From the NCBI RefSeq assembly GCF_020342455.1, contig NZ_CP080506.1, positions 930,001-994,000 on the forward strand: a DNA stretch of 64,000 nt, written 5' to 3'. Below, piece after piece: positions 44,476-54,610 of the stretch; the stretch's first letter is position 1, and every line of letters starts with the position of its first letter. The stretch is from Profftia sp020342455 (GTDB lineage Bacteria > Pseudomonadota > Gammaproteobacteria > Enterobacterales > Enterobacteriaceae). The position numbers and the translations under genes are program-made. Under the pieces are notes generated by a model. The model was given only the letters and a program-made list of their open reading frames with translations, did no database searches and was not told the DNA's origin.

Positions 44476-44793
44476 TTATTTAATTAAAATATTCTCTTTA
44501 CATGGATCTATATACTGCATATGTAATTTCTTTATTGCAATTTGTTCTATTCTAATATGATCCCCTAATACATTTTCTTCCAGAAGGAGATTACGCCACT
44601 CAACATCTAATGCAATACGTGCAATAAATAATTGCTCACGTTGTATTATTAATAAACGAGTATTGTGCGTTATTATCACAACGAATACAGCTGAAATTAA
44701 TACACTGATAAATAAAAAATATACTATCTTTCCTTGACGGATTATATCTCTACTGATAATAGTAATTAAAGTATAACGATAATTACTAATCAT
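44476..44793 (-). CDS. ftsL: Cell division protein FtsL
   Basis: Small bitopic divisome protein of 105 residues (E. coli 121), with a cytoplasmic N-terminus, one transmembrane helix at about 22-42 and a periplasmic leucine-rich coiled coil (RLLIIQREQLFIARIALDVEWRN) that pairs with FtsB. Sequence is poorly conserved in the family, so identity rests on topology, size and position between rsmH and ftsI. Its ATG overlaps the end of rsmH by 4 bases (ATGA), which implies translational coupling. Confidence 0.92.
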   Translation of the reverse strand: MISNYRYTLITIISRDIIRQGKIVYFLFISVLISAVFVVIITHNTRLLIIQREQLFIARIALDVEWRNLLLEENVLGDHIRIEQIAIKKLHMQYIDPCKENILIK

Positions 44794-45737
44794 TCGGCTA
44801 TTCTTTTGGCAAAACGAAGCAATGAGCTTCTTGCCTGTGGATTTAAACTTATCTCTAGACTACTAGCTTTTATTTTTCCAAGCGCTTTTAATTTATAACT
44901 ACTGTAGTTATGTAACTGCAATGCAGTTAGAGGAATACCAACTGGTAATTGATGGCCAACGCTATGATGACGAATAAAATCTTTTACGATACGATCTTCT
45001 AGGGAATGAAAACTGATTACTACAAGACGCCCTTCAGGGGCTAGTATTTGCAAGGAACTATGTAAAACCTTTTTTATCTCTTCTAGTTCTCTATTAATAT
45101 AAATTCGTATAGCCTGAAAACTACGTGTTGCAGGATGTTTATGTTTTTCACGAAATGGCATTGCATTAGTTACCACTGTTGCTAGTTGATGCGTGCTAGT
45201 TATAGGTTTAATACGGTTGCGTTCAACTATCGCACGAGAAATACGTTTAGCAAATCTTTCTTCACCGAAAGTCTTCAGCACCCAGGAAATCTTTTCTTCA
45301 GATGTCATAAGCCATTTGGCAGCAAATAATCCTCTAGTCTGGTCCATACGCATATCTAGTGGACCATCATGCATAAAAGAAAAACCACGATTAGCATTAT
45401 TAAGTTGTAGTGAAGAAACACCAAGGTCAAGTAAAATACCATTTATTTGACCTTCTAAACCTAGTCTTTGTATATAACTAGCAATACTAGAGAATCTACT
45501 ATAAATAATAGAAAAACGTGGATCTGTAATATCTGCTGCTGCTATTACAGCCTGTGGATCACGATCAAAAGCTAATAAACGCCCTTTTATCCCTAAAAGG
45601 GATAAAATTAGACGTGAGTGACCTCCACTACCAAAAGTGCCATCAATATAAATACCGTTACTGCGTATATTAAGGCAGCTTACAGCCTCCTCCAGCAACA
45701 CTGTCTTGTGTTGATATTTTTTATTTAATATTATTAT
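44790..45737 (-). CDS. rsmH: 16S rRNA m4C1402 methyltransferase RsmH (MraW)
   Basis: S-adenosylmethionine-dependent N4-methylation of C1402 in 16S rRNA. Motifs: YIDGTFGSGGHSRLIL, LLDLGVSSLQL, RGFSFMHDGPLDMRMD and VISFHSLEDRIVK. The first ordinary start codon in frame is a GTG at 45699-45701, but conserved sequence continues upstream of it: KYQHKTVLLEEAV matches E. coli NYKHTTVLLDEAV. No ATG, GTG or TTG lies further upstream before a stop at 45744-45746; only three ATA codons (45729-45737) remain. AAAGGA at 45747-45752 sits 9 bases before the first ATA. I therefore place the start at that ATA as a guess; the alternative is the internal GTG, which would lose the conserved N-terminus. Confidence 0.9.
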   Translation of the reverse strand: MIILNKKYQHKTVLLEEAVSCLNIRSNGIYIDGTFGSGGHSRLILSLLGIKGRLLAFDRDPQAVIAAADITDPRFSIIYSRFSSIASYIQRLGLEGQINGILLDLGVSSLQLNNANRGFSFMHDGPLDMRMDQTRGLFAAKWLMTSEEKISWVLKTFGEERFAKRISRAIVERNRIKPITSTHQLATVVTNAMPFREKHKHPATRSFQAIRIYINRELEEIKKVLHSSLQILAPEGRLVVISFHSLEDRIVKDFIRHHSVGHQLPVGIPLTALQLHNYSSYKLKALGKIKASSLEISLNPQARSSLLRFAKRIAE

Positions 45738-45743
45738 GGATAA

Positions 45744-46257
45744 TTATCCTTTAACAGCTAAGAATACAAATATATCAAATTGCGATATTATAAACAATTT
45801 AATATACTAATTACAATTGGTTTATATAAGTTTCTATCTATAATCTAAACTTATTGCATTTACTAGCCAACAGTATCAAATTATAAGTGAAAATATTATT
45901 AACCTAATATATAGCACTTATTATTAGGCATCAAATGTCAGTACTACTATTTGCATAGTATACTAATCTAAAGAACTTAAAAACATTTTCTGAATATAAT
46001 TACAGAGATTTTTTTGTTATTAACTATATTATTAATCTTGTATGTAATTACTTTCTAAAAGTAAGGCATTAATAAATTAATACCATAAACTATTAAATTA
46101 AATTATATAGAATATTAAGAAATTAATAATTTAATAAGTAATTTATAACAAACAACCTATATTGTAACCTACAAAATATACTAATTAAGTTATCTAATAA
46201 ATTAAAAGATTTATACTTTAAGTATCTAGGTTTTTATTAAAAATAAAATTTATAAAT
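45744..46257 (-). pseudogene. mraZ: mraZ remnant
   Basis: mraZ (459 bases) precedes rsmH in E. coli. On the minus strand at 46215-46232 the reading NLDT-stop-S matches the N-terminal NLDSKG of MraZ, with Lys AAA changed to TAA and Gly GGT to AGT. Near the 3' end DIF-V-FL may match DLSERL, closing with the TAA at 45744-45746. Most of the rest is unreadable. Identification relies on synteny. Confidence 0.45.
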
Positions 46258-48772
46258 ATAGCATTAAAAATTCCATTGCTTAATGTATTAATAATTAAGT
46301 ATTATTAGACTAATAATATAGGTGTACTGATTATACTATTAATGTATACTGATCAAGTATATAACTTAATATTACTATATTGCACTTTTACTAGTATAGA
46401 TATTTTTTAAAAAAAATAGTTCTAGTTATAATAGAATTATATTTACATTATTTTATTTATAGAATTTATATAAAATAATAAATTATATCTTTGTTATTAG
46501 AGGGGTTATTTTGAAAAAATAATTTGCTTTTAAACTATTTTTAAAAAAATATTGGCAAACGTAGATCCTTAAAGATTTTATTATTTTATAAGACTATAAT
46601 AGAAATTATAGTTTCTATAAAAATATATTTTATTAATACCTAATCTTTTATATAAAAATAGCAATTTTTTTATATAACATATTGATGTGTGATAATTGTA
46701 TATATTTAATAAAATAAAATATATAAGATAACCTATATTTCAATAATATATTTATTCTTATCAAAGAAACAAAATGTATTGATATTACCTAATATATAAA
46801 AGTTATACATATAATTTTTTTATGTTTGTCAATTTTATTTAATAAAAATATTAAATAATAAGTATATCTAGTTAAAGATACCAATTTTAATGATTAAATC
46901 TATATGATTTTATTTGGAATAAAGTTAAATTAAATAAGTATTTCAACATTTTTTTTATTAATATACTTTATATAATAACTTTATCATCTATTCCTAAAAT
47001 ATACTTCTGTTTTAGATATTACTTAGTAAAGTACACATGTATCATGTATGATAATTTACCAAATTTTTATAAAATAAAATATTTATAATAGTAATTATAA
47101 TAAAGATACAAATATTTTACAATATTAAATATATAGGTATTAAATAATATAAGTAGAATACTTTGCATAAAAGTTATGTTTATAAATAATATAAAACTTA
47201 TATCTACTAATGCTTGAGTGATTATATAAATAATAAATTTTATTTTTAAAATAAAATCTTATAATAAGTTACTTATATTATATATAAAAAAGCTTATTAT
47301 TTAATTATATACTAAATATTAATATTTGGTTATTAATATATGTATAAATCTAAAGATAAAATATAAGTATTTGATATAACAATAATATTTATAACAAGTC
47401 ATCCATGTAAAAATATAATTTTTAAAAAATTATTATAATAAAATATTCTAAATTTATAGAGTAGATAATTAGCAACAACTTTAGTTTAGTGGTAAAAAAT
47501 TATTTTATTAATATAACTATACTTAATCAGTTTTTTTCATATAAGCAATTTACTGGCTGTTTTACATGCTAATCCTATAATGCTAATAATCTATACTATA
47601 ATTTCCAGATCTAATGTTGTAGTAGTTTAGTTAAATAGGTAAAATATTTAGATCCATCATTAAAGTACACGCTATAGCTATACACTATATCTTACCAATA
47701 AAAACATATGCTGTGGAAAATAAATAGAGAATATAATTAATTAAATAAAGACAGAAGCTACAATAATTTTTTAGTGCACCTTACATCCGGTACTTTACTT
47801 AAGCTTAAAATTTTGCATAGTGTTTTAATTATATTTTTAATTATAATTAGATGTGATTATATCATAGTATTGAAAATACTATTCCAACATTAAGTTATAC
47901 TTTCTGAACGTCTTTATTACTAAGTTTATCTAAAATTTATTATCAAAAATTAATATTTTAACAGAACATAAGTATCTAATAGGTTTAAAACCAAGTAATA
48001 ATAAGGTTTAATCCGTAACACTGGTATTTAATAAAAATAACGTTTCTTTTGTAGGATATTTTAACTTAATATCGTACAATGCTTGATATGTACCATGAAA
48101 TACATTGATGTTATTGATTTGAATATTTATTAAATATCTCTTCGTACATTATATTCAAGATAAAATTTCAATATAAATATTTAATAAATAATATAATAAA
48201 ATTTATTAATATAATTATTTAGTATAATACCTTACTTACATAATTATTATTTTTTAAATATAACGTAAACTTATCAATCAACTGAATTATTAACTCATAT
48301 TTATTAAATATAAAAATTTAAAATAACTATAAGTAAAAATATTTTTTAAAATACACTATTTCAATAGGTTATAATATATACTATGACTTTTATTAATTCT
48401 ATTAAACTATTATACTCTTATTTAAAACAATTTATTTTTAATAAATATTAATAATTATATTAATAATATAATATTTATTTTAATTATATAAAAGAATAAT
48501 TAATTAAGCCATTAAAAATGGTAAAAAATATATGTAAATATACAAATAATATTTTTCTTTAGATAAGTTCTTATATTAAAGATCAATTAATATTTTAAAA
48601 CTCATTACTTTAATAAAATATACAACATAATCCAACTATATTAATACCGTGTAATTAATCCACTATTTTATTTAAAAGTATTACTGAAAAATTCTATATA
48701 CTATTCTATAGTAGTTCATTAATTATCTATAATGAATATATATATTCTAAAATTATATTACCATATATAAAT
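46258..48772. other. Non-coding stretch left of the nuclease gene
   Basis: No intact gene is visible. E. coli has cra and ilvIH beyond mraZ, but I could not recognise remnants. Two phrases at about 47480 and 47625 resemble a tRNA D-arm (TTTAGTGGTAAAA and TTTAGTTAAATAGGTAAAA) but no cloverleaf follows. Confidence 0.45.
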
Positions 48773-49294
48773 TTAATAAGTAGATTCTCTCCATAAACGA
48801 TTAAATTCTTGTAAATATTTTTTAGCAATATCTGGTCTATTGCGTAAATAAATAACATTTTCTGCATTACGGGATACTGCATTTTGCGTATAGTTAAAAG
48901 ATCCAGTTTCAACGGAATTATTATCAATAATAATAAATTTATTGTGCATAATAGCATATTTATCATTGAGTTTTACTGGTACGTGATGATGAGCTAAGTA
49001 AGTTATAGCAGTATACTTTCCTCCATTTAATTTTTTATCAGCAACTACTCTTACATTAACGCCTCGTTCTTTAGCGTCTACCAAAGCTAATGCAATAGGC
49101 TTACTAGTAAAAGAGTAAGCTGAAATATCAATTGAATTTTTCGCTTCTTCAATTGCCATAATAACTATCTGTTTTGCTGTTTTCCCTGGTGAAAAACCTA
49201 CTTCCACATCTTGTCTACTAGTAATTGCATAAGGTATTTTAAAAGTAATTAAAAGTAAAAAAAATGCAATTGTTAATTTTAATAATTTAATCAT
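48773..49294 (-). CDS. Exported phospholipase D-family nuclease
   Basis: Single-HKD phospholipase D superfamily protein of 173 residues, most like the Nuc endonuclease of plasmid pKM101 and related bacterial homologues. Residues 1-23 form a signal peptide with a basic start, a hydrophobic core (LTIAFFLLLITF) and an Ala-rich end. The active-site motif is complete: His117, Lys119, Asp124 (HNKFIIID), followed by GSFN at 131-134. Such enzymes act as dimers cleaving phosphodiesters, usually non-specific DNA or RNA, in the periplasm; phospholipase activity is the alternative. The ribosome binding site is a perfect AAGGAGGT (49302-49309), 7 bases before ATG, the best in the window. It stands alone between long dead regions. 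Known relatives are often plasmid-borne, so a foreign origin is possible. Confidence 0.9.
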   Translation of the reverse strand: MIKLLKLTIAFFLLLITFKIPYAITSRQDVEVGFSPGKTAKQIVIMAIEEAKNSIDISAYSFTSKPIALALVDAKERGVNVRVVADKKLNGGKYTAITYLAHHHVPVKLNDKYAIMHNKFIIIDNNSVETGSFNYTQNAVSRNAENVIYLRNRPDIAKKYLQEFNRLWRESTY

Positions 49295-49301
49295 TGTTAT
49301 T

Positions 49302-49309
49302 ACCTCCTT
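49302..49309 (-). promoter_or_regulatory. Perfect Shine-Dalgarno of the PLD nuclease
   Basis: Minus-strand AAGGAGGT, fully complementary to the 16S rRNA tail, with a 7-base spacer to the ATG. Most other genes here have partial sites, so strong translation of the nuclease is likely. Confidence 0.85.
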
Positions 49310-50675
49310 AATATAAAACTATTGTATTCTCTTTATTACGAAAACCGCAAGATATTCCTAATATCTATCGTAGTTAGAAGCTACTAACCTTTAATCTTAT
49401 TAAAGATAATAAATTAATAGAATATATTAAAATATAATCTCTATTAATAAATTAGACTAAAATACTTATCGAATATATTATATTTATTAAATATAATATA
49501 TTTAACAGCATCTTTATCAGAGTATATATTTTAAAAAATTACAATAATTTTAATTCGTAATATAATAACTAAAGAAGATACACACTTAAAATAATAACAA
49601 AGTTAACTTTGCTAAAGTTTAATTTTTTCTCAAAAAATAATTTACAGTTACATAATTATAATATAATTTTGTATTTTTAATATTATGTCAAATATTACGT
49701 GTAATATAAAATATAATAATATTATAACTGATCAAAGCACATATACATAAACATAAGTAAAATAATTCAATCCTTTAATAACCAAGAATATATAAATATA
49801 AAATTTAGTAAAGCGCTGTAATTATACTTTAAATTTACCAAATTAAATACAAGCAAAATTATATCAAATATAAAATTAAAACACTTTTACTGTCTACCTT
49901 ATTTTATGGATATGCTAAATATATTTAAGTAATACTAACTTATTTATAATTAATATAAACGTAAAAATAAATAGTTGGGTCAATAATTAACTAATATTAA
50001 ATAATACTAAATAGATGTTACAATAAAATTAACCAATGCTTTTATAGAACATAAAATAAAATAGTTTATAATGATTTATATCATTCAAGAATAACTTATC
50101 TAATATTAAGTAGTATTTTATATTTTATTTGTACTTTAAGTGATACATTTTAAGATAAAGTATTTATGTGTTATTAACTATTATAATTTATTAAATATAT
50201 TAAAGTATAATTAATATTAGGAGATTTTTACTATCTTACTAAAGAAATTCACTAATAAAATTAACCTAAGATAATCTTAAAAGATTAAAATAATAGTGAT
50301 TATTGTAAAACTTGTATACTATGTTGATAAATTTATTATTATACTATTTTTATGTATATTAAACTACTGATTATAACTATAAGTTAAGTAATAATATTTT
50401 TCTATTGATTTCTATTTTAGTAGTATACCAACTATTAAGTTTTATGATACTTAGTACATTATCAGATAATAAAAATAATATTGTAAATATCTTATATAAT
50501 ATTATATTTAAGATGATTATATAAATATATATACTGAATAACTAACATTATACTAATAAAGACATCCGAAATATATGTATTAGTATTAAAATTATAAAAA
50601 TATTTAAATAACATCCTTAATAAAAACAATAAATTCTATAAAATATTACTAATATAAAATAAAAACTACTTAAAA
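49310..50675. other. Non-coding gap between nuclease and plsC
   Basis: AT-rich sequence without a supportable gene. The promoter of the nuclease must lie in the left part, but no convincing hexamer pair can be singled out in this composition. Confidence 0.45.
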
Positions 50676-51407
50676 TTAGGATTTAGTTTCACGAGCAATA
50701 ACTTCCATATTTAATTCATTAATTTTATGTTGCATAAGATTATGACAATAGATAGAAAGTTCACGTACCTGATTTTTTCTATATTTAGTTACATTAATAG
50801 GCGGTAACATTTCAATAATTACCAAACCGTTATGATAACGGTTAAGTTTAATTTTATTGTGAGTATTAGATGTACAGACCGGAATAAGAGGTACCTTAGC
50901 CGCAATAGCCGCATGGAAAGCACCACTTTTAAAAGGCATTAATCCTCGACCACGACTACGAGTACCTTCAGGAAATATTAAAAATGATATTTTTTTAGTA
51001 CGGCACTGATTAATTACTCCTAAAAGAGTTTTATGCGCTTTAGACCGATTAGTTCGGTCAATAATAACATTACCGGTAAGCCAGTATAGCTGTCCAAAGA
51101 ATGGAAGCCAGATAATACTTTTCTTACCCATAGTAACCATATTGTTTTGCATAGCGTTAGATATTGTTATCATATCATAATTATTCTGATGATTAGCAAT
51201 ATAAATAGAGTTACCGTAATCTTGTACTGAAATAGGAATACGGATCTCTATTTTTAATCCAAATAAAAAGGATAAGCGTCCAAATATATGGCTAAAAGTA
51301 GTAGCATGACGTGGATTGCGTGGACTAAATATACAATAAATACAACCAAACACACAGACCACAATACAGTATAAAACAGTTATTATAATACGTATTGTAA
51401 ATAACAT
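50676..51407 (-). CDS. plsC: 1-acyl-sn-glycerol-3-phosphate acyltransferase PlsC
   Basis: Inner-membrane enzyme making phosphatidic acid from lysophosphatidic acid. The product is 243 residues (E. coli 245). An N-terminal hydrophobic helix at about 4-27 is followed by the HX4D catalytic motif NHQNNYDM with His73 and Asp78, and the glycerophosphate-binding FPEGTRS at 145-151. All core motifs are intact. It is isolated; E. coli parC and ftsP neighbours are not seen. It supplies the precursor of all phospholipids, but the pgsA branch to phosphatidylglycerol is a remnant in this window. Confidence 0.97.
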   Translation of the reverse strand: MLFTIRIIITVLYCIVVCVFGCIYCIFSPRNPRHATTFSHIFGRLSFLFGLKIEIRIPISVQDYGNSIYIANHQNNYDMITISNAMQNNMVTMGKKSIIWLPFFGQLYWLTGNVIIDRTNRSKAHKTLLGVINQCRTKKISFLIFPEGTRSRGRGLMPFKSGAFHAAIAAKVPLIPVCTSNTHNKIKLNRYHNGLVIIEMLPPINVTKYRKNQVRELSIYCHNLMQHKINELNMEVIARETKS

Positions 51408-52865
51408 AAAATAAACTCCATATGTATGTTAATGAACACATAGCATATACACTAATCATGTAACTACAAATACATTAAATATTTATAAAAATTATAATAA
51501 AAAATTTATTATAAAAAATATAAGTAAGTATATATTATAATTAAAAATATTTTAAAATATTAAACAAAATATAGACTCTTATAGTAATTTTATATAAACA
51601 CTAATGATATTAAGAATATATAAAATATATTTTTATATTTATCTTTCATTAAGATATAAAAGTATTTTATATTAGATAATCTTTAAAAAATTTTGCATCT
51701 TATTTTATATTTATAAAAATCATAGATATATTAAATATCATTTAGGTAATTAATATTAAAAGTATAATAAAGATATTACTTATTTATATAAGTATTATGT
51801 ATAATACAAATTATTTATATGATGATATATCATATATTTTATTAAAATAAAAACATATAAATGTTATTTTAAAAATATTTAATATCAAATATTGTTTTTA
51901 ACAAAAGTATTCAGCTCTCACTCTCTTAGAGGAATGACATATTAATATGTAAATATTAAAATTTTATTTTATAAAATATTTTAATATTTTTTATATCAAC
52001 ATAAATCAATACTTAATACCTATAGTCTTCATTATTTAGTATATTGTATTTTAAATTAGCTTTAGTTATATTTATTAAATAATCTATAAATTATATTTAT
52101 AAATAAAATACTATTGAAACCATTATATATTATTTTGCTAAAAATAGAACTAATTTTTAATCTTTTTAAAAATTTTTAATACTAATACATTTTGTTAATA
52201 GATTTTTAATCTATTACTAGAATAGTATTCTATCTATCATATGCAAAATATAAATAAAGTATTTAATATAAAACTTAGTAGAATATAAACAGAGAATTGA
52301 AATATATATAAACTAAAAAAATTTAGTAGATATTTATAAAATTCATCTTAGATAATAAAAATCTAAAGATTATATTATAATAGAATGTTAAAAACCTTAG
52401 TAAAAGTATTTTATTCTAATTTGAATACCTGAATTATAGTAGTAAAAACTTTTAATAAAGAGATATTAAAATATTAAAATAAGAAAAATACACTTAATTA
52501 ACTTAATAGAATAATGCAATATAATAACTGTTTTTATATCTTTAGAGAAAATTTAATACAGTTAAGTTATAACCTTGATATTATATATTAAGTTATTTGC
52601 AATTATATTTATGCTTAAAATATACAATATAATTGTAACTTACAAAATCAATCTTTAAACTAAAAAATTACTACATATCTACATTAATTTATTCAATTCT
52701 AACATTTAGAATGCAAAACATTATAGTATTTAATAAAAATACTATATTTAGCTTATTATTAAAATAATTATTGATAACAATATAATTATTGTTAATATAA
52801 ATTTTTTAAATAATTCTTAATAGAATCCTTAAACTATTTATTTTGCTAAAATAGAAGTCTTAACT
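51408..52865. other. Non-coding gap between plsC and epmB
   Basis: No gene visible on either strand. E. coli has parC upstream of plsC; a quick look at the expected C-terminal position showed no recognisable ParC phrase. Confidence 0.45.
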
Positions 52866-53903
52866 TTAACTCTGTCGCAAACCTAAATCAATAAGAGTTT
52901 TGCTTGGTTCTCCTCCTATTTCTCGCGTAAGCTTAGGTACCATATAACCAGAAATCTTTGTAATTAAATTACGCATAATACCTTGAGCCTCATAATCTGA
53001 AACCATAAAATGTGCAGTGCCTTGTACTTTATCAAGTAAATGTAAATAATATGGTATAATTCCTGCACTAAAAAGAGCATTACTCAGATCAGCAAGCGTA
53101 TTAGCATTATCATTTATACCGCGCAATAACACACTTTGATTTAGTAAGGTAACGCCAACTCTTTTTAGTTGTGTCATAGCATCATAGAGTTCTACACCGA
53201 TCTCATAAGCATGATTAATATGTGTTACTAAAATAATATTAAGACGCGACTTAGAGAAAATATTAATAAGTTTTTTAGTGATACGATCAGGAATCACTAC
53301 CGGTAAACGAGTATGTATACGAAGACGTTTTATATGTGGAATAGCTTCAGTTGCATTAAGTAACCAGGATAACTCATGATCTTTTGCCATCAATGGATCA
53401 CCGCCAGAGAAAATAATTTCATCCAATTCCTGGTGTTGATAAATATAATTTAATGCTTGACGCCAGTTAGTTTTATTACCTTTATTATTATTATAAGGGA
53501 AGTAACGACGAAAGCAATAACGACAATGTACTGCACAATTATTTTTAACTAATAGTAATACTCTATTAATATATTTATGCAGTAGCCCGGGTACTACAAT
53601 TATATCATTTTGCTCGTCAACTGGATTATTCGAATACCCAGGAGTTATAGTAAATTCCTTAGTAGAAGTCATAACCTGCAGCAAAAGAGGATCATAAGGA
53701 TCTCCCTTTTTTATACGACGCGCAAAAGTATGAGGAACTCGTAAAGAGAAAGGATAACGCGCATCATGGCTTTTTTCCAACTGAGGGCTATTAGAAAGTT
53801 CTACGTATTCAAGTAACTCTGATGGTTTATTAATAGCATTAGTAAGTTGTTGCAACCACCCTTCTTGATAAGATTGATAATTTTTAGTAAAACTATATAC
53901 CAT
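52866..53903 (-). CDS. epmB: EF-P (R)-beta-lysine modification: lysine 2,3-aminomutase EpmB
   Basis: Radical SAM, pyridoxal phosphate enzyme converting L-alpha-lysine to (R)-beta-lysine, which EpmA attaches to elongation factor P. The product is 345 residues (E. coli 342). The radical SAM cluster motif CxxxCxxC is Cys123, Cys127, Cys130 in CAVHCRYCFRR. SGGDPLM follows. The C-terminal GGEPSKT contains the probable PLP-binding lysine (Lys335). It is divergent from efp with only 41 bases between the start codons, as in E. coli. epmA is not in the window. Confidence 0.97.
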   Translation of the reverse strand: MVYSFTKNYQSYQEGWLQQLTNAINKPSELLEYVELSNSPQLEKSHDARYPFSLRVPHTFARRIKKGDPYDPLLLQVMTSTKEFTITPGYSNNPVDEQNDIIVVPGLLHKYINRVLLLVKNNCAVHCRYCFRRYFPYNNNKGNKTNWRQALNYIYQHQELDEIIFSGGDPLMAKDHELSWLLNATEAIPHIKRLRIHTRLPVVIPDRITKKLINIFSKSRLNIILVTHINHAYEIGVELYDAMTQLKRVGVTLLNQSVLLRGINDNANTLADLSNALFSAGIIPYYLHLLDKVQGTAHFMVSDYEAQGIMRNLITKISGYMVPKLTREIGGEPSKTLIDLGLRQS

Positions 53904-53944
53904 GTAAACTATACCCCAATTATAAATAATATCATAGGTATTTT

Positions 53945-54511
53945 ATGACTAACTATTCTAGCAATAATTTTCGTCCTGGTCTAAAAATAATCTTAGAGGG
54001 AGAACCTTATGCTATCGAAAGTAGTGAGTTTGTTAAACCAGGTAAAGGACAAGCTTTTACTCGTGTTAAAATGCGCCGTCTTCTAACCGGTACTAGAGTT
54101 GAAAAAACCTTTAAAGCTACTGATTATGTAAAAGGTGCAGATATTATTACTTTAAATTTTACTTACCTTTATAATGATAGTGGGTTATATTTTTTTATAA
54201 ATAAAGAAAATTTTGAACAGCTATCTGCAGATAAAAAAGCTATTGGAGATAATTATAAATGGATGATACATCAGGAGGAGTACCTTATAATTCTATGGAA
54301 TAATTACCCAATTCAGGTAATTCCTCCAAATTTTGTAGAGTTGAAAGTCATCAATACCGATCCAGGAATAAAAGGAGATACTACTAATACTAGTAGTAAG
54401 CCTGCTACTCTAAGTACTAGAGTAGTGGTAAAAGTCCCATTATTCGTACAAATTGGTGAAGTAATAAAAGTGGATACTCGGTCTGGTGAATATGTTTCGC
54501 GTATAAAGTAG
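53945..54511 (+). CDS. efp: Translation elongation factor P
   Basis: Ribosome-binding factor that relieves stalling at consecutive prolines. The product is 188 residues, as in E. coli. The modified lysine is Lys34 in VKPGKGQAFTR, and the C-terminal OB fold ends VDTRSGEYVSRIK. AGGT precedes the ATG. It is paired divergently with its modification gene epmB, so Lys34 is likely to be lysylated if epmA is present elsewhere. The promoters of both genes must overlap the short intergenic space or lie inside the neighbouring coding region. Confidence 0.98.
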   Translation: MTNYSSNNFRPGLKIILEGEPYAIESSEFVKPGKGQAFTRVKMRRLLTGTRVEKTFKATDYVKGADIITLNFTYLYNDSGLYFFINKENFEQLSADKKAIGDNYKWMIHQEEYLIILWNNYPIQVIPPNFVELKVINTDPGIKGDTTNTSSKPATLSTRVVVKVPLFVQIGEVIKVDTRSGEYVSRIK

Positions 54512-54610
54512 TTACAAAATAATTAAGGATATCAATATATATTGAATTTATTTTTCCTTAAAATATTTTATGATAAAGAAAAAAATAACTATAAATATAT
54601 AATACGATCT

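Noticed and set aside
47470..47700. Two D-arm-like phrases suggesting tRNA genes
   Set aside because: Neither can be folded into a cloverleaf with anticodon and T-arm.
48727..48966. 79-codon minus-strand frame overlapping the nuclease 3' end
   Set aside because: It overlaps the PLD nuclease in another frame and is composed of AT-rich codons only.
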